Shown here: positions 1 to 9,075 of the stretch, piece after piece | Numbering within the stretch: position 1 is the first letter of the stretch | Layout: each line of letters begins with the position of its first letter | NCBI RefSeq assembly: GCF_000313135.1 | Contig: NW_004457596.1 | Coordinates: 418,044-438,071, forward strand | Length of the DNA stretch: 20,028 nucleotides | Reading direction: 5' to 3' | Source: Acanthamoeba castellanii str. Neff | Lineage: Eukaryota > Discosea > Longamoebia > Acanthamoebidae | Translations under genes and position numbers: made by a program | Notes under the pieces: model-generated | What the model saw: the letters and a program-made list of their open reading frames with translations, nothing else | Database searches by the model: none | What the model was told of the DNA's origin: nothing

Positions 1-111
1 AGGATAAGATGTCATGTGTCATAAAAGATGAATTGTATCTGTGACAACACAGTTCTAATAAAAATCAAGGTAAACAAATTTGCAAATTGAAAGAAATATA
101 AGTATAACTTG

Positions 112-975
112 TTGTACCTCGCCTGCCTTGCTCAGGATGTGTGCACTCTCAGCAATTGTGGTGTCACCAAATGGTGGGGTCTGCAGCATGTGAAGCATGT
201 CATCCATTGCATGCTTGGTGACATTGTTCTGTTGCACTGTCCTTGTTTCACCTGTCCTTGTTTTGCCTGTCCTTGTTTCACCTGTCCTTGTTTCACCTGT
301 CCTTGTTTTGCCTGTCCTCATTTCGCCCATCCTCATTTTGCCCATCCTTGTTTTGCCTGTCCTTGTTTTGCCTGTCCTTATTGAAGTAGGTGATTGTTCT
401 TGAGCACCAATAGATGGTGCACCTCATGTAGAGGATTTCGCCACTTGGCTTGAAGGTGATGAGGTGGTTGATCCACTCATTGAAGCGCCAGTGGATGAGC
501 TCCTTGGGACCATTATTGATGGTGAAGGCAATGGCCTTCATGTTTGGTCCATTGCTGAAGAGACTGAGCCCTTCTGAGCACATGTGTTGCATGTGCAAGA
601 ATGACTTCAGCGTCAAGACCATGAGCCTCCTGCAGGTACATATACATGAATGCAATCAGGCATTAAAAAAAATGAAGAAGGGAGGATGATACCATTAGAA
701 GGCTTGTGGCCTCCATGATGTCCTCTCCTTTGATCAGTGTGTGTGGCTCTTCCTCTCCTTCAACATGCGCCTTGTGTTCCAGGTTCCACTGATCCTGTGC
801 ACTACATGCACACTGAAGGAGAAGACAAAATGAAATATACAAAATAAACACATACCTCAAGGCAAGCACCATCAAGCTAGTGCTTTCCTCATACTTGTTG
901 CAAGCAAGCTTCCTTTGCATCTCCACCTTTTGCTTCTGCTTGTATCTAAGCAGATGAAGGAAGAGGTGTAAAGGA
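112..975 (-). pseudogene. Degraded intron-bearing gene remnant, function unknown
   Basis: On the minus strand this stretch reads as exon-like blocks separated by plausible short introns. One candidate intron is 813-855 (GTATGT to CAG) and another is 630-692 (GTATCA to CTGCAG). The block between them is 120 bases, open and charged (LEHKAHVEGEEEPHTLIKGE). The next block, below 629, contains NGPKELIHWRFNEWINHLIT but changes frame. A final block near 115-235 reads MLQTPPFGDTTIAESAHILS and ends at GAG/GTACAA, a possible donor. The 15-bp minisatellite at 238-381 lies inside the coding path and keeps it open because its unit is five codons. I do not recognise a family. It could be a host gene remnant or transposon cargo. 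The reading frames conflict between blocks, so it is treated as broken. Confidence 0.35.
238..381. repeat. 15-bp minisatellite, nine units plus a partial one
   Basis: Nine head-to-tail 15-base units, then a partial one. On the plus strand each unit is a pair of variable dinucleotides and fixed bases: xxTCCTxxTTTxxCC. Each xx is TG, CA or once CG, so the ancestral unit can be read as CGTCCTCGTTTCGCC. On the minus strand the repeat would code a five-residue K/E-T-R-T-G motif. Nothing else in the unit varies until the partial tenth copy. Confidence 0.93.
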
Positions 976-1374
976 AGAGTGAGCATTAAAGAAAACAGTA
1001 GAGGTGCAGGAGGATGGGAGGTCTTGGTTGTTAGTGGGAGCCTTGACATGGGGGTAGGTCCTGGGCCAAGGCGCTGTCAGCCAGTGGATGGCCCCAATGA
1101 TGTCCTGATGCTTGCTGGTGGTGCCTTTGGCGCCTGTGATGTTCTGGATCGCCACAGTGGAGTCTATGTGGGTGGCTGTGTTAACATGCATGATGAAGCA
1201 GGTGCTGAGGGCAGCCACTACCAATTCAGTGTGGGTTGAGGAGGAGCAGGGTAAGACTCTGGCCCTGGCCACCAGGCCCTGTGGGGTGATGACTGCTGTG
1301 CCTCCTGAGCCTGTGTTGGCATTGAAAAAGCACCATGATGGAGACCAGGTTGGTGTGTGTGCTGTGGGTGTCAC
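946..1374 (-). pseudogene. RNase H-like domain of the LINE remnant
   Basis: The minus strand carries an open stretch with FNANTGSGGTAVITPQG, then STHTELVVAALSTCF, then THIDSTVAIQNI, and finally YPHVKAPTNNQDLP. These match the block order of LINE-type RNase H: a Gly-rich first strand, the T-E-L helix with its glutamate, the D-S strand and the final His/Asn-Asp loop. The first catalytic aspartate appears lost (NANTGSGG where DGS is usual). Its place after the endonuclease agrees with a Tad1- or I-like ORF2. The assignment rests on motif order, not on a computed alignment. Confidence 0.5.
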
Positions 1375-1559
1375 AGTAGGTGCGCCAGTAGGCCTCCTTG
1401 CTCATGAGTTGCAATACTTGGAGGCCTGGTGTTGTGCACATGAGGGGTAGACTTCAGTGGCAGTGGTGGTGGCCAGTGTGGTGAGGCCGGTCAGGGCCTC
1501 CTCAAGAAGTGTCATGCATTCATTTGAGAGGTCAGGGTCCATGTAGTTGTTGTGTGGCC

Positions 1560-2442
1560 CAAGGAAGGCCTTTATGAGGTGTGGTGGGAGGGAGGCTTCC
1601 CATGTGTGGCACTTCTCCACAAAGAGGGTGGCCCTTGGTTGGTTGCAGGTTTTGATGTGGAGGAGTGGTGGGCGTCTGGAGGGGTGGGAGGGGTGGTGGG
1701 CTGCTCCAAATGGCCTGAGGTTGAGGTGCGCCATGATGGGTGAGTGATTGGTGCTGAGGTTGTGTAGGGAGTGCACAGTGGTGCAGGTGAAGCCATTGGG
1801 GAAGGAGGGCAGTAGGTGGTTGATGTGGGTGCAGTATCCCAGGGTGGTGTAGGTGGGGGAGGTCCTGACATTGTAGTTGGGGTTGGTCTCTTGATGATGT
1901 TGTGGAGGGGGAAGGGTGACTCATTGATGAAGTCCACCAGGGTGGAACAGTCCTGGCCACCTACATAGTTGCACATGGTGTCCTCCTGGGAGATTTTCAA
2001 GTTGAAGTCCCTCCCTACAATGGGGGAGTTGGTGCACACAACCTGCTGTTGGAGGGTGGTGAAGAAGGCATCCTTGGTGGTGGGGTTGGTGGGTGTGTAG
2101 ACGCTGCCCACCTGGCGGTGGAGGGCCTGGCCACTTGCAGTGCATAGGAGGAGCATGGTCTCAGTGTAGTGGCCTTGGAGGGCAGTGGGGGCCTGGTTGT
2201 GTGTTGTGTTGATGCCATGCTTGGTGTAGATGGCGGTGGTGTGCTTGGGTTGGTTGGTGCTGGTGTGGGTCTGGATCTCCACCCCCTGTTGCCACTTGGT
2301 CTTGGCGAGGCAGATGATGTCAGTGGCCAAGTGGTGGATGAATCAGTGTAGTTCCTCAAGTTTGCACAGGCTGCTGAGCCCATTGATGTTAATGTATAGG
2401 AAGATGAGTGTGGTGACTGCTGCTGTGGGGCTGGAGCAGGGT
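1560..2442 (-). pseudogene. AP-type endonuclease (EEP) domain of a LINE ORF2, broken
   Basis: On the minus strand the domain opens with INGLSSLCKLEELH, a TGA in place of a residue (arginine would fit), then DIICLAKTKWQQG, which corresponds to the DIIclqETkw block of the endonuclease/exonuclease/phosphatase family. The family glutamate of that block is lysine here. After VGSVYTPTNPTTKDAF comes SPIVGRDFNLKI, the GDFN motif with arginine for glycine. A frame change near 1890 leads to PTYTTLGYCTHINHLLPS and TNHSPIMAHLNL, the C-terminal SDHspl block. The whole fold is therefore present at family length, but altered catalytic residues and at least two frame changes make it inactive. In an intact LINE this enzyme nicks the target DNA to prime reverse transcription. 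Confidence 0.7.
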
Positions 2443-3249
2443 GCTGTTGGGACTGTGGAGCTGGCCTCAGTGAGGGGGAGCACCAGTGTGTGAAGGGCTA
2501 GGACAGGGATCCTGAGTGCCCATCTCCATTGTCATTGGGGGAGGATGAGGGGGCAGTGGGGAGAGGGTATGGCTGGCATGTTGGGGGCGCTGGGTATGTG
2601 ATGTCTGCGCCAGCTGCAGAAGGGCCAGCTGAGGAGAGCAAGGAGGAGGTGGAGGAGATGTTGAGTGGAGGATGGGCTGTGCCATCAGGTGTTGGTGGGT
2701 GTTGACAGGTCAGGTGACAGGCTGGATGTGTCCCATCTGCCCTTCTTGTTGGTCTGGATGCATGGTGCTTGGGCTTGTGGGGCGAAGGGAGGTGAGAGAT
2801 GTAAGGTGATGGCAGGCTGGGTTGGGTCAGGCAGAGGCCCAGCAGTGTTGATGAGTAACATGGTCTGGTGTTGCTGGGCCTCATTGACAGCACCAGCAAT
2901 TCATCTCCCTCTGTCTGGTTGGAGGGGCTGGGGCACTTCTCTGTGGGGGACATGTAGATCTCTGGCTCCTGCTTTGCTGGTGGTGGGTTGTTGTTGTCCT
3001 CCAGGCAGAGGGCTGCTAAGGCCATGGATGGGGACCATGCCCTGCTGTTGGCCTCCTCCTCTGGCATTGGGGGGTTGGGCTCTGTGTGGGAGCAGTGTGG
3101 TGTGCTCCCATGAATTGTTCATTGAGGGCTGGGGCTAGTTGCCAGTGTTGCCCTTGAGATGACTGTGCTGATGACTGTTGCAGTGGGGGTCTCTGCCCTG
3201 AGGGAGATGGCCAGTGAGGTGAGGCCATGGTTGCTAGGGGTGTTGGTGG
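2442..3249 (-). pseudogene. Low-complexity Pro/Ser/Thr-rich part of the LINE remnant
   Basis: This stretch between the ORF1-like protein and the endonuclease is strongly biased: the plus strand is GT-rich and the minus strand CA/CC-rich. All minus frames translate to proline, serine, threonine and histidine-rich sequence. One piece (about 2800-3067, minus) is more protein-like, with LEDNNNPPPAKQEPEIYMSP and TEGDELLVLSMRPS. It is probably the disordered tail of ORF1 or the start of ORF2. Frame shifts are likely, but the bias prevents locating them. No separate gene is supported here. Confidence 0.35.
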
Positions 3250-4235
3250 TCATGCTTGTGGTGGTGGTGGTGGAGAGACATGATGCTGAGTGTGGTCAGT
3301 GCAGTGGCTCCTGGGCAGTAGGCCAAGGGAAGGGCCAAAGATGGTGCTGATGGTGGTGGTGGTGGAGAGACTGGGTGGTGTCAGGGGAGGGGCCATGTGG
3401 TGGGAGGTGGGTGTCACAGAGTTGGGCCTGGTGGTTGTGGTGGGTGTCACCAACAGGTGGGGGCTGGTGGGTGGGTGCACACATGCAGTCAGTGGTGTAG
3501 GGCTGTGTCCTGGGCTTGTTGCTTGTAGAAGTGGGGGTGTTGGGTCCATTGAGCCCAGGGTGTGGAGCTGGATGATGGAGGCCTGTTGGTACTGGGCTAG
3601 CTCAGCTTCAAGGGCTGTGATGTCCATGAGGAGCTGGGGTGGAGGCTCTTGGCCATGGAGGTGGTAGATGAGGGTGTGGTTTTCCTTCAAGCAGGGCCAC
3701 ATTGCTGATGGACTGTTGGGTCATGAAGGAGGTGAGGACCATGAACGTGTCCTGATGTGCTTGCTTGATAAGTCCTGGATGCAGTCAATTAGGCCTATGA
3801 CCCTCTCTTGGTCATGCAGGCAGTTGATCTTGTCCTGGCGTTTGTAGGCCTCCTTGAGGGTGTTGATTGGGTCTCAGGTGGGTGGGCTGTTCTCTGCCTG
3901 TCAGTTGGGGGTAGGCTTCATTGCCATGATGCCATTGTTGAGCTGTCTGGTGGTGAGGACATTGATGAGTGACTGGCCAATTGCAAGTGGTGAGCAGGTG
4001 CAGATGAAGTACTGGTTTTTCTCACACAAGCTGAATAAGAAGTACAGGGCCTTCCTCTGCTTGTCCACTGTGATGTACAGGGGCGCCAGGTCCTTGCAGT
4101 TGTTGGGTTCCTGCCAGCCTGCATGGATTGTGATGTCATGTGCAAACTGGTTGGTGCCATTCTGCCAGACTCCACAGAAATCACAGTTATTCCAGAAGAA
4201 GCTTCCATGGTCTTGGAAGCCAGGAAATCAGTCAC
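3250..4235 (-). pseudogene. LINE ORF1-like protein with zinc-finger pattern (broken)
   Basis: The minus strand from about 4230 reads a well-formed protein. A CDFC pair (4174-4185) is followed by eleven residues and then HDITIH (4123-4140), giving C-x2-C-x11-H-x4-H, one residue short of the canonical C2H2 spacing. The chain continues with CKDLAPLYITVDKQRKALYF and then FICTCSPLAIGQSL. In-frame TGA codons follow where arginine would fit, then a frame change near 3740 and a leucine-rich stretch (TFMVLTSFMTQQSISNVALL). A last recognisable piece is MDITALEAELAQYQQASIIQ near 3575-3635, of coiled-coil character. Its position 5' of the endonuclease suggests a nucleic-acid-binding ORF1. The family is not recognised; the role is inferred from the finger and the position. 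Confidence 0.5.
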
Positions 4236-4240
4236 TTAAA

Positions 4241-4913
4241 ACCAGGATTGACACCAGAAGACCTGGCTTGTCAACAAGATCAGCATTCCACTCCCACCCC
4301 CCAGTGGAGTAGTGGCACAAGACCAAGCCACCATTGATCAACTGAGCCCAATCAGTTAGGTTTTCCTACCTGTTCAACAAAGATTGGATGAGAGATGAAG
4401 AGAGAGAAATGAAGTCCATTGATGGTGATAATCATACCACATATGCATCAGATGAGTACACATACAAGATGAGCTTCATGGACTGAGTCAATGGCTTGGC
4501 ATCAACCAACTTCATCAATCCACCACATAATGGATTGCTTCATGTGACCAGGCTCCATCCATGGATGTGCTGGATTGTTGAGCAGCCAACCATCATTGAT
4601 GTGAACCATATTTATGTTTAGTGCTAAAATGTGAGAAATAAGATTGCAGGTAGGACCAGCAACAAGGGTGATGGAGAGGGCAAGGAGGAGAGTCAGCCAG
4701 ACACTCAACCAGAGTACCTGTGCAAACATGTGCCTCATCTCCAATGAAAGATTCTAATCATGAGATAAGCACTCTGGTATGCACATCTTGCATGCATACA
4801 GTTGTATTTATGGCTGATGTCAGTTTTCAGTCCTCCCTTCAATCTCTTCTTGAGAAATCCAAGGGACTGAAGCAGACAGGCCTGGATCCTATGACATCAT
4901 CAAGAGGACCACT
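4241..4913. other. Degraded sequence with no assignable gene
   Basis: This stretch is CpG-poor and holds only short frames. A plus-strand piece near 4440-4620 (DEYTYKMSFMD, a TGA, then NGLASTNFINPPHNGLLHVT) looks coding-like but is broken by stops. A minus-strand frame at 4502-4744 has a hydrophobic N-terminus but no other support. I see no repeat, RNA gene or terminal structure. It may be the 5' flank of the LINE or part of the broken gene that follows. Confidence 0.4.
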
Positions 4914-5258
4914 TTGACTCCAAGTGTTCCTCTTGATGACTTGGAAGAGTATGATGAGTCTTTGCTCTGCAGTCAACTGTGGGCAATGCTGGACTCTCCA
5001 GACTGCCCACCACTTTTGTGTAAGTGCAGATGTGCTGCTCAAGATGTGATGCAATGCCCACGCCTGGCTGATGATGTGATGCAACACCCATGCCTGGCTG
5101 ATGATGTGATGCAACGCCCACGCCCACACCCATGCCTGGCTGGCAATGCAATGCAATGCCCATGCCTGGCCAATGGCACATGTGTGAGGAAGAGACCTAT
5201 TGCATCAATGCAACCTGAGTGTGGAGGTGATGATGCACACATGTGTAAGAAAGTGTGA
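4914..5258 (+). pseudogene. Coding-like remnant containing a Cys/Pro minisatellite
   Basis: An open plus-strand stretch of 114 codons begins with an acidic segment (VPLDDLEEYDESLLCSQLWA) and SPDCPPLLCKCRCAAQD. It then enters four imperfect ten-residue repeats of the form DVMQxPxLAD, caused by the 30-bp minisatellite. It ends at a TGA after CKKV. Acidic sequence continues in the same frame beyond the stop (DVDELTNNEIDLVCEAVPSS), so the stop is probably secondary. It may belong to the same gene as the open frame at 5374-5817, which lies on the same strand in another phase. I do not recognise the protein. Confidence 0.3.
5041..5170. repeat. 30-bp minisatellite, four imperfect units
   Basis: Four tandem units of about 30 bases around GATGTGATGCAACGCCCA and CGCCTGGCT; the third carries a 12-base internal duplication. 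Differences between the first three units fall at former CpG sites: CAACGCCC appears as CAACGCCC, CAATGCCC and CAACACCC, and CCACGCC appears as CCACGCC and CCATGCC. Confidence 0.8.
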
Positions 5259-5373
5259 TCTGAACATTCATCAATGCCTGATGTTGATGAGCTGACCAAC
5301 AATGAGATTGACTTGGTGTGTGAAGCAGTCCCCTCATCCATGCCTTGGAAGAGTGAGTGAAAGTGTGTCCTGA

Positions 5374-5817
5374 CTGAATGTGCCTGTGAGAACTCTAAGC
5401 CTACAGTCGCCAGGGTTCAAGATGGTATGCTCTTCTTTTATTCATGTGAGTTTTGCTCACTTACCTAACCATCAACTTCCAGGAAATCATGAATGGTTGG
5501 CCTCACTGAATTGTGCTGCACTTCTGAGGGTTGGCGTAGTCCATTATGCAGCTGCCCTGGAGCTGGTGTGTGGGGACAAGCTGAAGCAACACATCACTGA
5601 TTTGCCCAACTGGGCTACTCCTCTGAAGGAGCCCATGAACACCACCCTCTGTTTTGAACCAACTTTAGTGGAAGAAGCCAAGAGACTCACAAGCAGAATT
5701 CAAAGCATGCCACACAAAGCATCACAGTACAAAAAGAGGACTATGGCAGAAAACAGCAGAAGCATAGGGGAGACTACACAAGAAGTAATCAACAACCTCA
5801 CCAATATATCAACTTGA
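5374..5817 (+). pseudogene. Open 145-residue frame of unknown function, 5' part of a repeated gene
   Basis: A plus-strand frame without stops runs from a TGA at 5371 to a TGA at 5815. No ATG opens it; the first internal ATG is near 5422. It reads WLASLNCAALLRVGVVHYAA, then CGDKLKQHITDLPNWATPL, then LVEEAKRLTSRIQSMPHKAS and ETTQEVINNLTNIST. The last third (5657-5874) is duplicated at 18944-19161, where the same frame stops at the same codon. The balanced composition suggests real coding ancestry. No domain is recognised. It directly precedes the Ty3 gag region and may be a gene truncated by that insertion. Confidence 0.4.
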
Positions 5818-5874
5818 TTGAACGAGCACCTTATCATAGATGTTATTGTACCTGTGAAATGTCCCTCATTTCAC
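5657..5874 (+). repeat. 218-bp direct repeat, left copy (CpG-depleted)
   Basis: This matches 18944-19161 base for base over 218 positions apart from about twenty differences. The right copy has eleven CpG dinucleotides; this copy keeps one (in GAACGAGC) and has TG or CA at the other ten. Similarity stops abruptly at both ends. The two copies bracket the whole Ty3/copia nest in direct orientation, but they do not begin with TG and sit too far from the chromodomain end to be convincing Ty3 LTRs. Confidence 0.9.
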
Positions 5875-5914
5875 TTGGTGATGACAGCAATTTCATGACT
5901 GTCACCATGATCTC

Positions 5915-7243
5915 ATGGTGGTGACAAGGAAGGCTCAACATCAAGACAATAGCAAGCCCCTTTCTGATTTGGATTGGCAAGCTATTGATTGGGTGGAGAA
6001 GGCAGCTGCTGTGGCTGGTTTGGAGACCAGTGTGATGGGTGAGTGATCTCTTGCTGCAGTTTAAGGGGTGAGTGTGTTGAGTGAGCTATCCTTCACCACT
6101 GGTGGTGTCAGTCATACCCCTACATTTGATCTACCTGTTCCCCTTTTGCTGATCATCATGGTGGAGGACGATGATCATGCGCCCTACTAGCACAGCTCCA
6201 AATGGAGAACGTGGTGATACATAAGTATTACCAGATCATGAAGGCTGTGTCTACTAGTCTGACACCAGGCACTGTGGGAGTGAGCACTTCTATGAGCGGC
6301 GGGGATCTGTCAATGGATCCAAGTGGAGGCTGAGTTCGTTGTCCACAGCTTTTCTATGAAGAGCAAGGACAAAGTACGCCATCCCATTTGTCAGATCACT
6401 ACTTTTTCTGGTAAAACAGGAGAAGATGTGGTAATGTGGGTTGAGTGCATCAAGCACCAAGCCGCCATCAATGGATGGTCAAAGGCCACTCACATGAACT
6501 ACATGTACTCCTCTCTTGAGGATTGTGTGGCGAAGTGGGCTACTCACCTTGATCAGGACACCATCCTTGATCCAAAGTTATTTGGTGAGGCCCTCATCAA
6601 TATGTTCACCCCCAAATCTTCACACCACACTGTCAGTGAGTTTTTAAACTGTGTACAGATGTGTGATGAGAATGTAAGTCAATTCGCTGCTGAGCTGAAG
6701 TATCTAGTGAAGTGGGCAGGTATCTAGAAAGCTCTTGTTCCTTGTTTCTGAGAGGGTGTATGACAGGAGTTGTGTGAGAAGGTTGAATTCCTTGATGCTG
6801 ATGCTGAATATGATGAGGTGGTGTGGTGTGCTATGGAATGGGAGACCCAGCTCAATAAGAGTAAGACTAAGAAGAATGAGTTTGTGGTGGCAGTCAGTGA
6901 GGAAGTTGGATATGCCCTCCACTCCACCCTCTCCCATGATATCAAAAAGGATCTCCATGAAGTGCTTACTAATGATGTTTAATTGGTCTTGGCCAATTTT
7001 GAGGAGAGGATGAAGCCTCTCTGGGATGCTAACCACAACTCACAACAAGCAACCACCAAAACAGAGCAAGTGTGTTTGTATTGTGTGAAAACAAACCACT
7101 TCACAGAAAACTGCTATAAGCATCAGAAGGACAAGGCGGCAGTCAAGAATGGTGAAAAGCAGGCAGGTCATTTCTACAAGCATACCACACAGGAGAAGGG
7201 TCAGAGTACAAACACCCCCTCCAGCACCACACCAAAAAAATGA
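5915..7243 (+). pseudogene. gag: Ty3 Gag (broken by stops)
   Basis: One reading frame carries the whole gag. It starts MVVTRKAQHQDN at 5915, continues LDWQAIDWVEKAAAVAGLET, and after a poor segment with stops gives the capsid: ITTFSGKTGEDVVMWVECIK, INGWSKATHMNYMYSSLEDC and EALINMFTPKSSHHTVSEFL. A CCHC zinc knuckle lies at 7073-7114 (CLYCVKTNHFTENC, C-x2-C-x4-H-x4-C). Stops interrupt the frame near 6040-6310, at 6725-6760 and at 6980. The 3' end, PSSTTPKK, stops at 7241, and pol opens in the -1 frame at the same place. Gag would form the particle and bind the RNA. The choice of start at 5915 is tentative; it is the first in-frame ATG after the upstream repeat. Confidence 0.75.
7234..7243 (+). 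promoter_or_regulatory. Candidate -1 ribosomal frameshift site at gag/pol junction
   Basis: Gag ends CCA AAA AAA TGA. The heptamer A AAA AAA (7234-7240) fits the X XXY YYZ slippery pattern in the gag frame, and slipping back one base reads ATG ACA CAT, the start of the open protease frame. The match of heptamer, gag stop and pol phase is seen in the sequence. Use as a frameshift site is inferred from known -1 shifting in other Ty3/gypsy elements. Confidence 0.5.
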
Positions 7244-7770
7244 CACATGGGAAGAAGAAGGGGCCACCTCCTCCCACTAAAGCCACATGGCCCCATAACA
7301 ACCAGCAGAAGGAGGAGATAATTGTACACTACATGGATCACAACAGGGTGGAAGAGGACCAATGTGCATTCACACCAGTGACAGCTGAGGCACGCATTGG
7401 ATCTCTCTCTATCCAACCACTTCTGGATACAGGATCAGGCATGTCCCTCATTCCTGTTTCTACTCTATGGCAACTTCAGAGCGCAGGTACTAGATGTACT
7501 TTGCACGACTACAGAGGTGCTCCCCTCCACTCAGCAGGTGGGGACAAACTCACGGTTTTCAGGCAAGTGATGTTACAAATCACAATGGGGTCACACACTC
7601 ATGGTGTAGACTTCATTGTGGTGTCGTCATGTCCAGTGTCCATGATATTAGGAACAAAGGACTTGTGTTTGTTCAACACAATGCTCAATCTTGTTGATGG
7701 GCTATTGATCATGGGTGACAAGCACATCTCCATCTCTATGACATGTCAGGAAATTGACACATCAGCTTAA
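7240..7770 (+). pseudogene. pol: Ty3 aspartic protease
   Basis: An open stretch of 176 codons in the -1 frame relative to gag. After a basic, proline-rich leader comes IGSLSIQPLLDTGSGMSLIP, with the catalytic DTGS at 7426-7437, then GVDFIVVSSCPVSMILGTKD, the usual hydrophobic second half with the ILG motif. The active-site triad is intact. The frame ends at a TAA (7768) just where the RT appears in another phase. In a normal element roughly 150 residues of linker and RT N-terminus would lie between, so the downstream end marks a deletion. The protease would mature Gag and Pol in the particle. It is the best-preserved domain of the element. Confidence 0.8.
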
Positions 7771-9075
7771 CAAGATAACAAAGAAGGATAGCTATCAATT
7801 GCCACAGATTGAGGACATCCTTGATGGTCTACAGGGTTCCCTCTATCATTCAGTCTTTGATCTGGTCTCTGGGTATTGGCAGATCCCAGTTGAGCTGTCT
7901 GACATAGAGAAGACAGCCTTCACCACATGCAGCTGTGGGACATGGGAGTTCACAGTTATGCCGTTTCAAATGCACCAGCTACATTTCAGCAAGACATGGA
8001 CCTTGTCCTGTCCAGCTTGACGTGGGTATGCACACTCATGTACATGGATGATATAATTGTTTATTCTCCCACATTTGAGCAGCACCTCCATGACGTCGAC
8101 AAGGTGTTTGAGAGGCTGCATGACGCCAACATGTTCATGAAACCCTCCAAGTGCTTCATGTGCAAGGAGCGGCTACCATTCCTGGGCCATATTGTCTCCA
8201 ATGACAGTGTCTCTCCAGACCCCAACAAGACCAAGGCGGTGCACAACATGCCACGTCTGACAAATGCCACTGAGGTTTGTATGTTCCTGGGCCTCACCAA
8301 TTATTACTGGTGGTTTGTACATGGGTATGTGGAAATGGCGGCACCACTCAATGCCCTCATGAGCAAAGCAGCTAATCACACTGACAATTTCATCTGGAGC
8401 CCCAAGTGTGAGATTGCATTTGTGTTACTGAAACAGGCGCTCACTACAGCCCCAATATTGGCGTTTCCAGATTACAGCTGCCCTTTTGAGCTTTACATGG
8501 ATGCCTCACATGTCGCCATTGGTGCAGTGCTCTTGCAGAGAGATGATGAGAATTGTGAGCGTGTTGTCGCTTATGCAAGTTGAAAGCTGGATAAGGTGGA
8601 AGCCAACTACGGTGTCACTGAGCTTGAGTTCTTAAGTGTGGTGGTCTGGGTGCAACACTTCCACCCTTACCTCCATGGTGAACGTTTCAAGCTATTCACT
8701 GACCACCAACCTCTTAAGGGCCTTATTGACTCTTTGTTGAAGGAGCCTGCAGGAAGGTGTGCTTGATGGATTCTTTTGCTTCAGCCATACTCATTTGATG
8801 TCATTTACAAAGCAGGCAAGGCTCATGTGAATGTGGACACCATGTCATGATTGGTTCTGTGTGAGCCTGAAGGTGGTATGTCCGTCGTCCCCAAGTTGTT
8901 GGTGCCCAACACCAATGATCATGCTGCTGGTGGAGACACAGTTGCCACTGTTGACCGACCCTGGTGGGAAGCAGCTGTCAAGGGGGCCATCAAGGTCTGT
9001 GGGTGGATTGCCAATCCATATGCAGACCTGGCGCCAACAGAAGAGCAGCGTCCTGCAAGGGCTGTTATGATCTGA
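7754..9075 (+). pseudogene. pol: Ty3 reverse transcriptase and RNase H (N-terminal RT missing)
   Basis: RT begins abruptly at LNKITKKDSYQLPQIEDILD, so the fingers region before the LN-IT motif is absent. It continues DLVSGYWQIPVELSDIEKTA and FTVMPF, shifts frame near 7970, then NAPATFQQDMDLVL and the catalytic LMYMDDIIVYS (YMDD at 8041-8052). FLGLTNYYWWF and APLNALMSKAANH form the connection. RNase H follows with ELYMDASHVAIGAVLL (first Asp 8500), TELEFLSVVVW and LFTDHQPLKGL. Stops at 8581, 8764 and 8848 are all TGA at places where arginine fits (CGA to TGA). The last part, to 9075, is a linker (VDRPWWEAAVKGAIKVCGWI) that loses frame near 9065. Confidence 0.85.

Larger units (their letters stand above)
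946..4240 (-). mobile_element. Non-LTR retrotransposon (LINE) remnant
   Basis: Read on the minus strand, this 3.3-kb stretch holds, in order, an ORF1-like protein with a C2H2-type zinc-finger pattern, a proline/serine-rich low-complexity part, an AP-type endonuclease and an RNase H-like domain. That order matches LINE families that carry a downstream RNase H (Tad1 or I type, from general knowledge). The reverse transcriptase expected between endonuclease and RNase H is not there: only about 200 to 350 bases separate them. Several frame changes and TGA stops interrupt the coding path. I saw no clear poly-A tail or target duplication, so the ends are approximate. Confidence 0.65.

Noticed and set aside
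238..381. CRISPR-like array
   Set aside because: The units are contiguous 15-base repeats without spacers, in a eukaryotic transposon context; it is a minisatellite.
1547..3667. Long plus-strand Gly/Val/Trp-rich frames across the left LINE
   Set aside because: They are mirror images of the CA/CC-rich minus-strand coding path and show no domain.
5446..5482. Intron with GTGAGT, CTAAC and CAG
   Set aside because: The frame reads openly through it (FAHLPNHQLPGNHEWL), splicing would create a stop, and 37 bases is too short.
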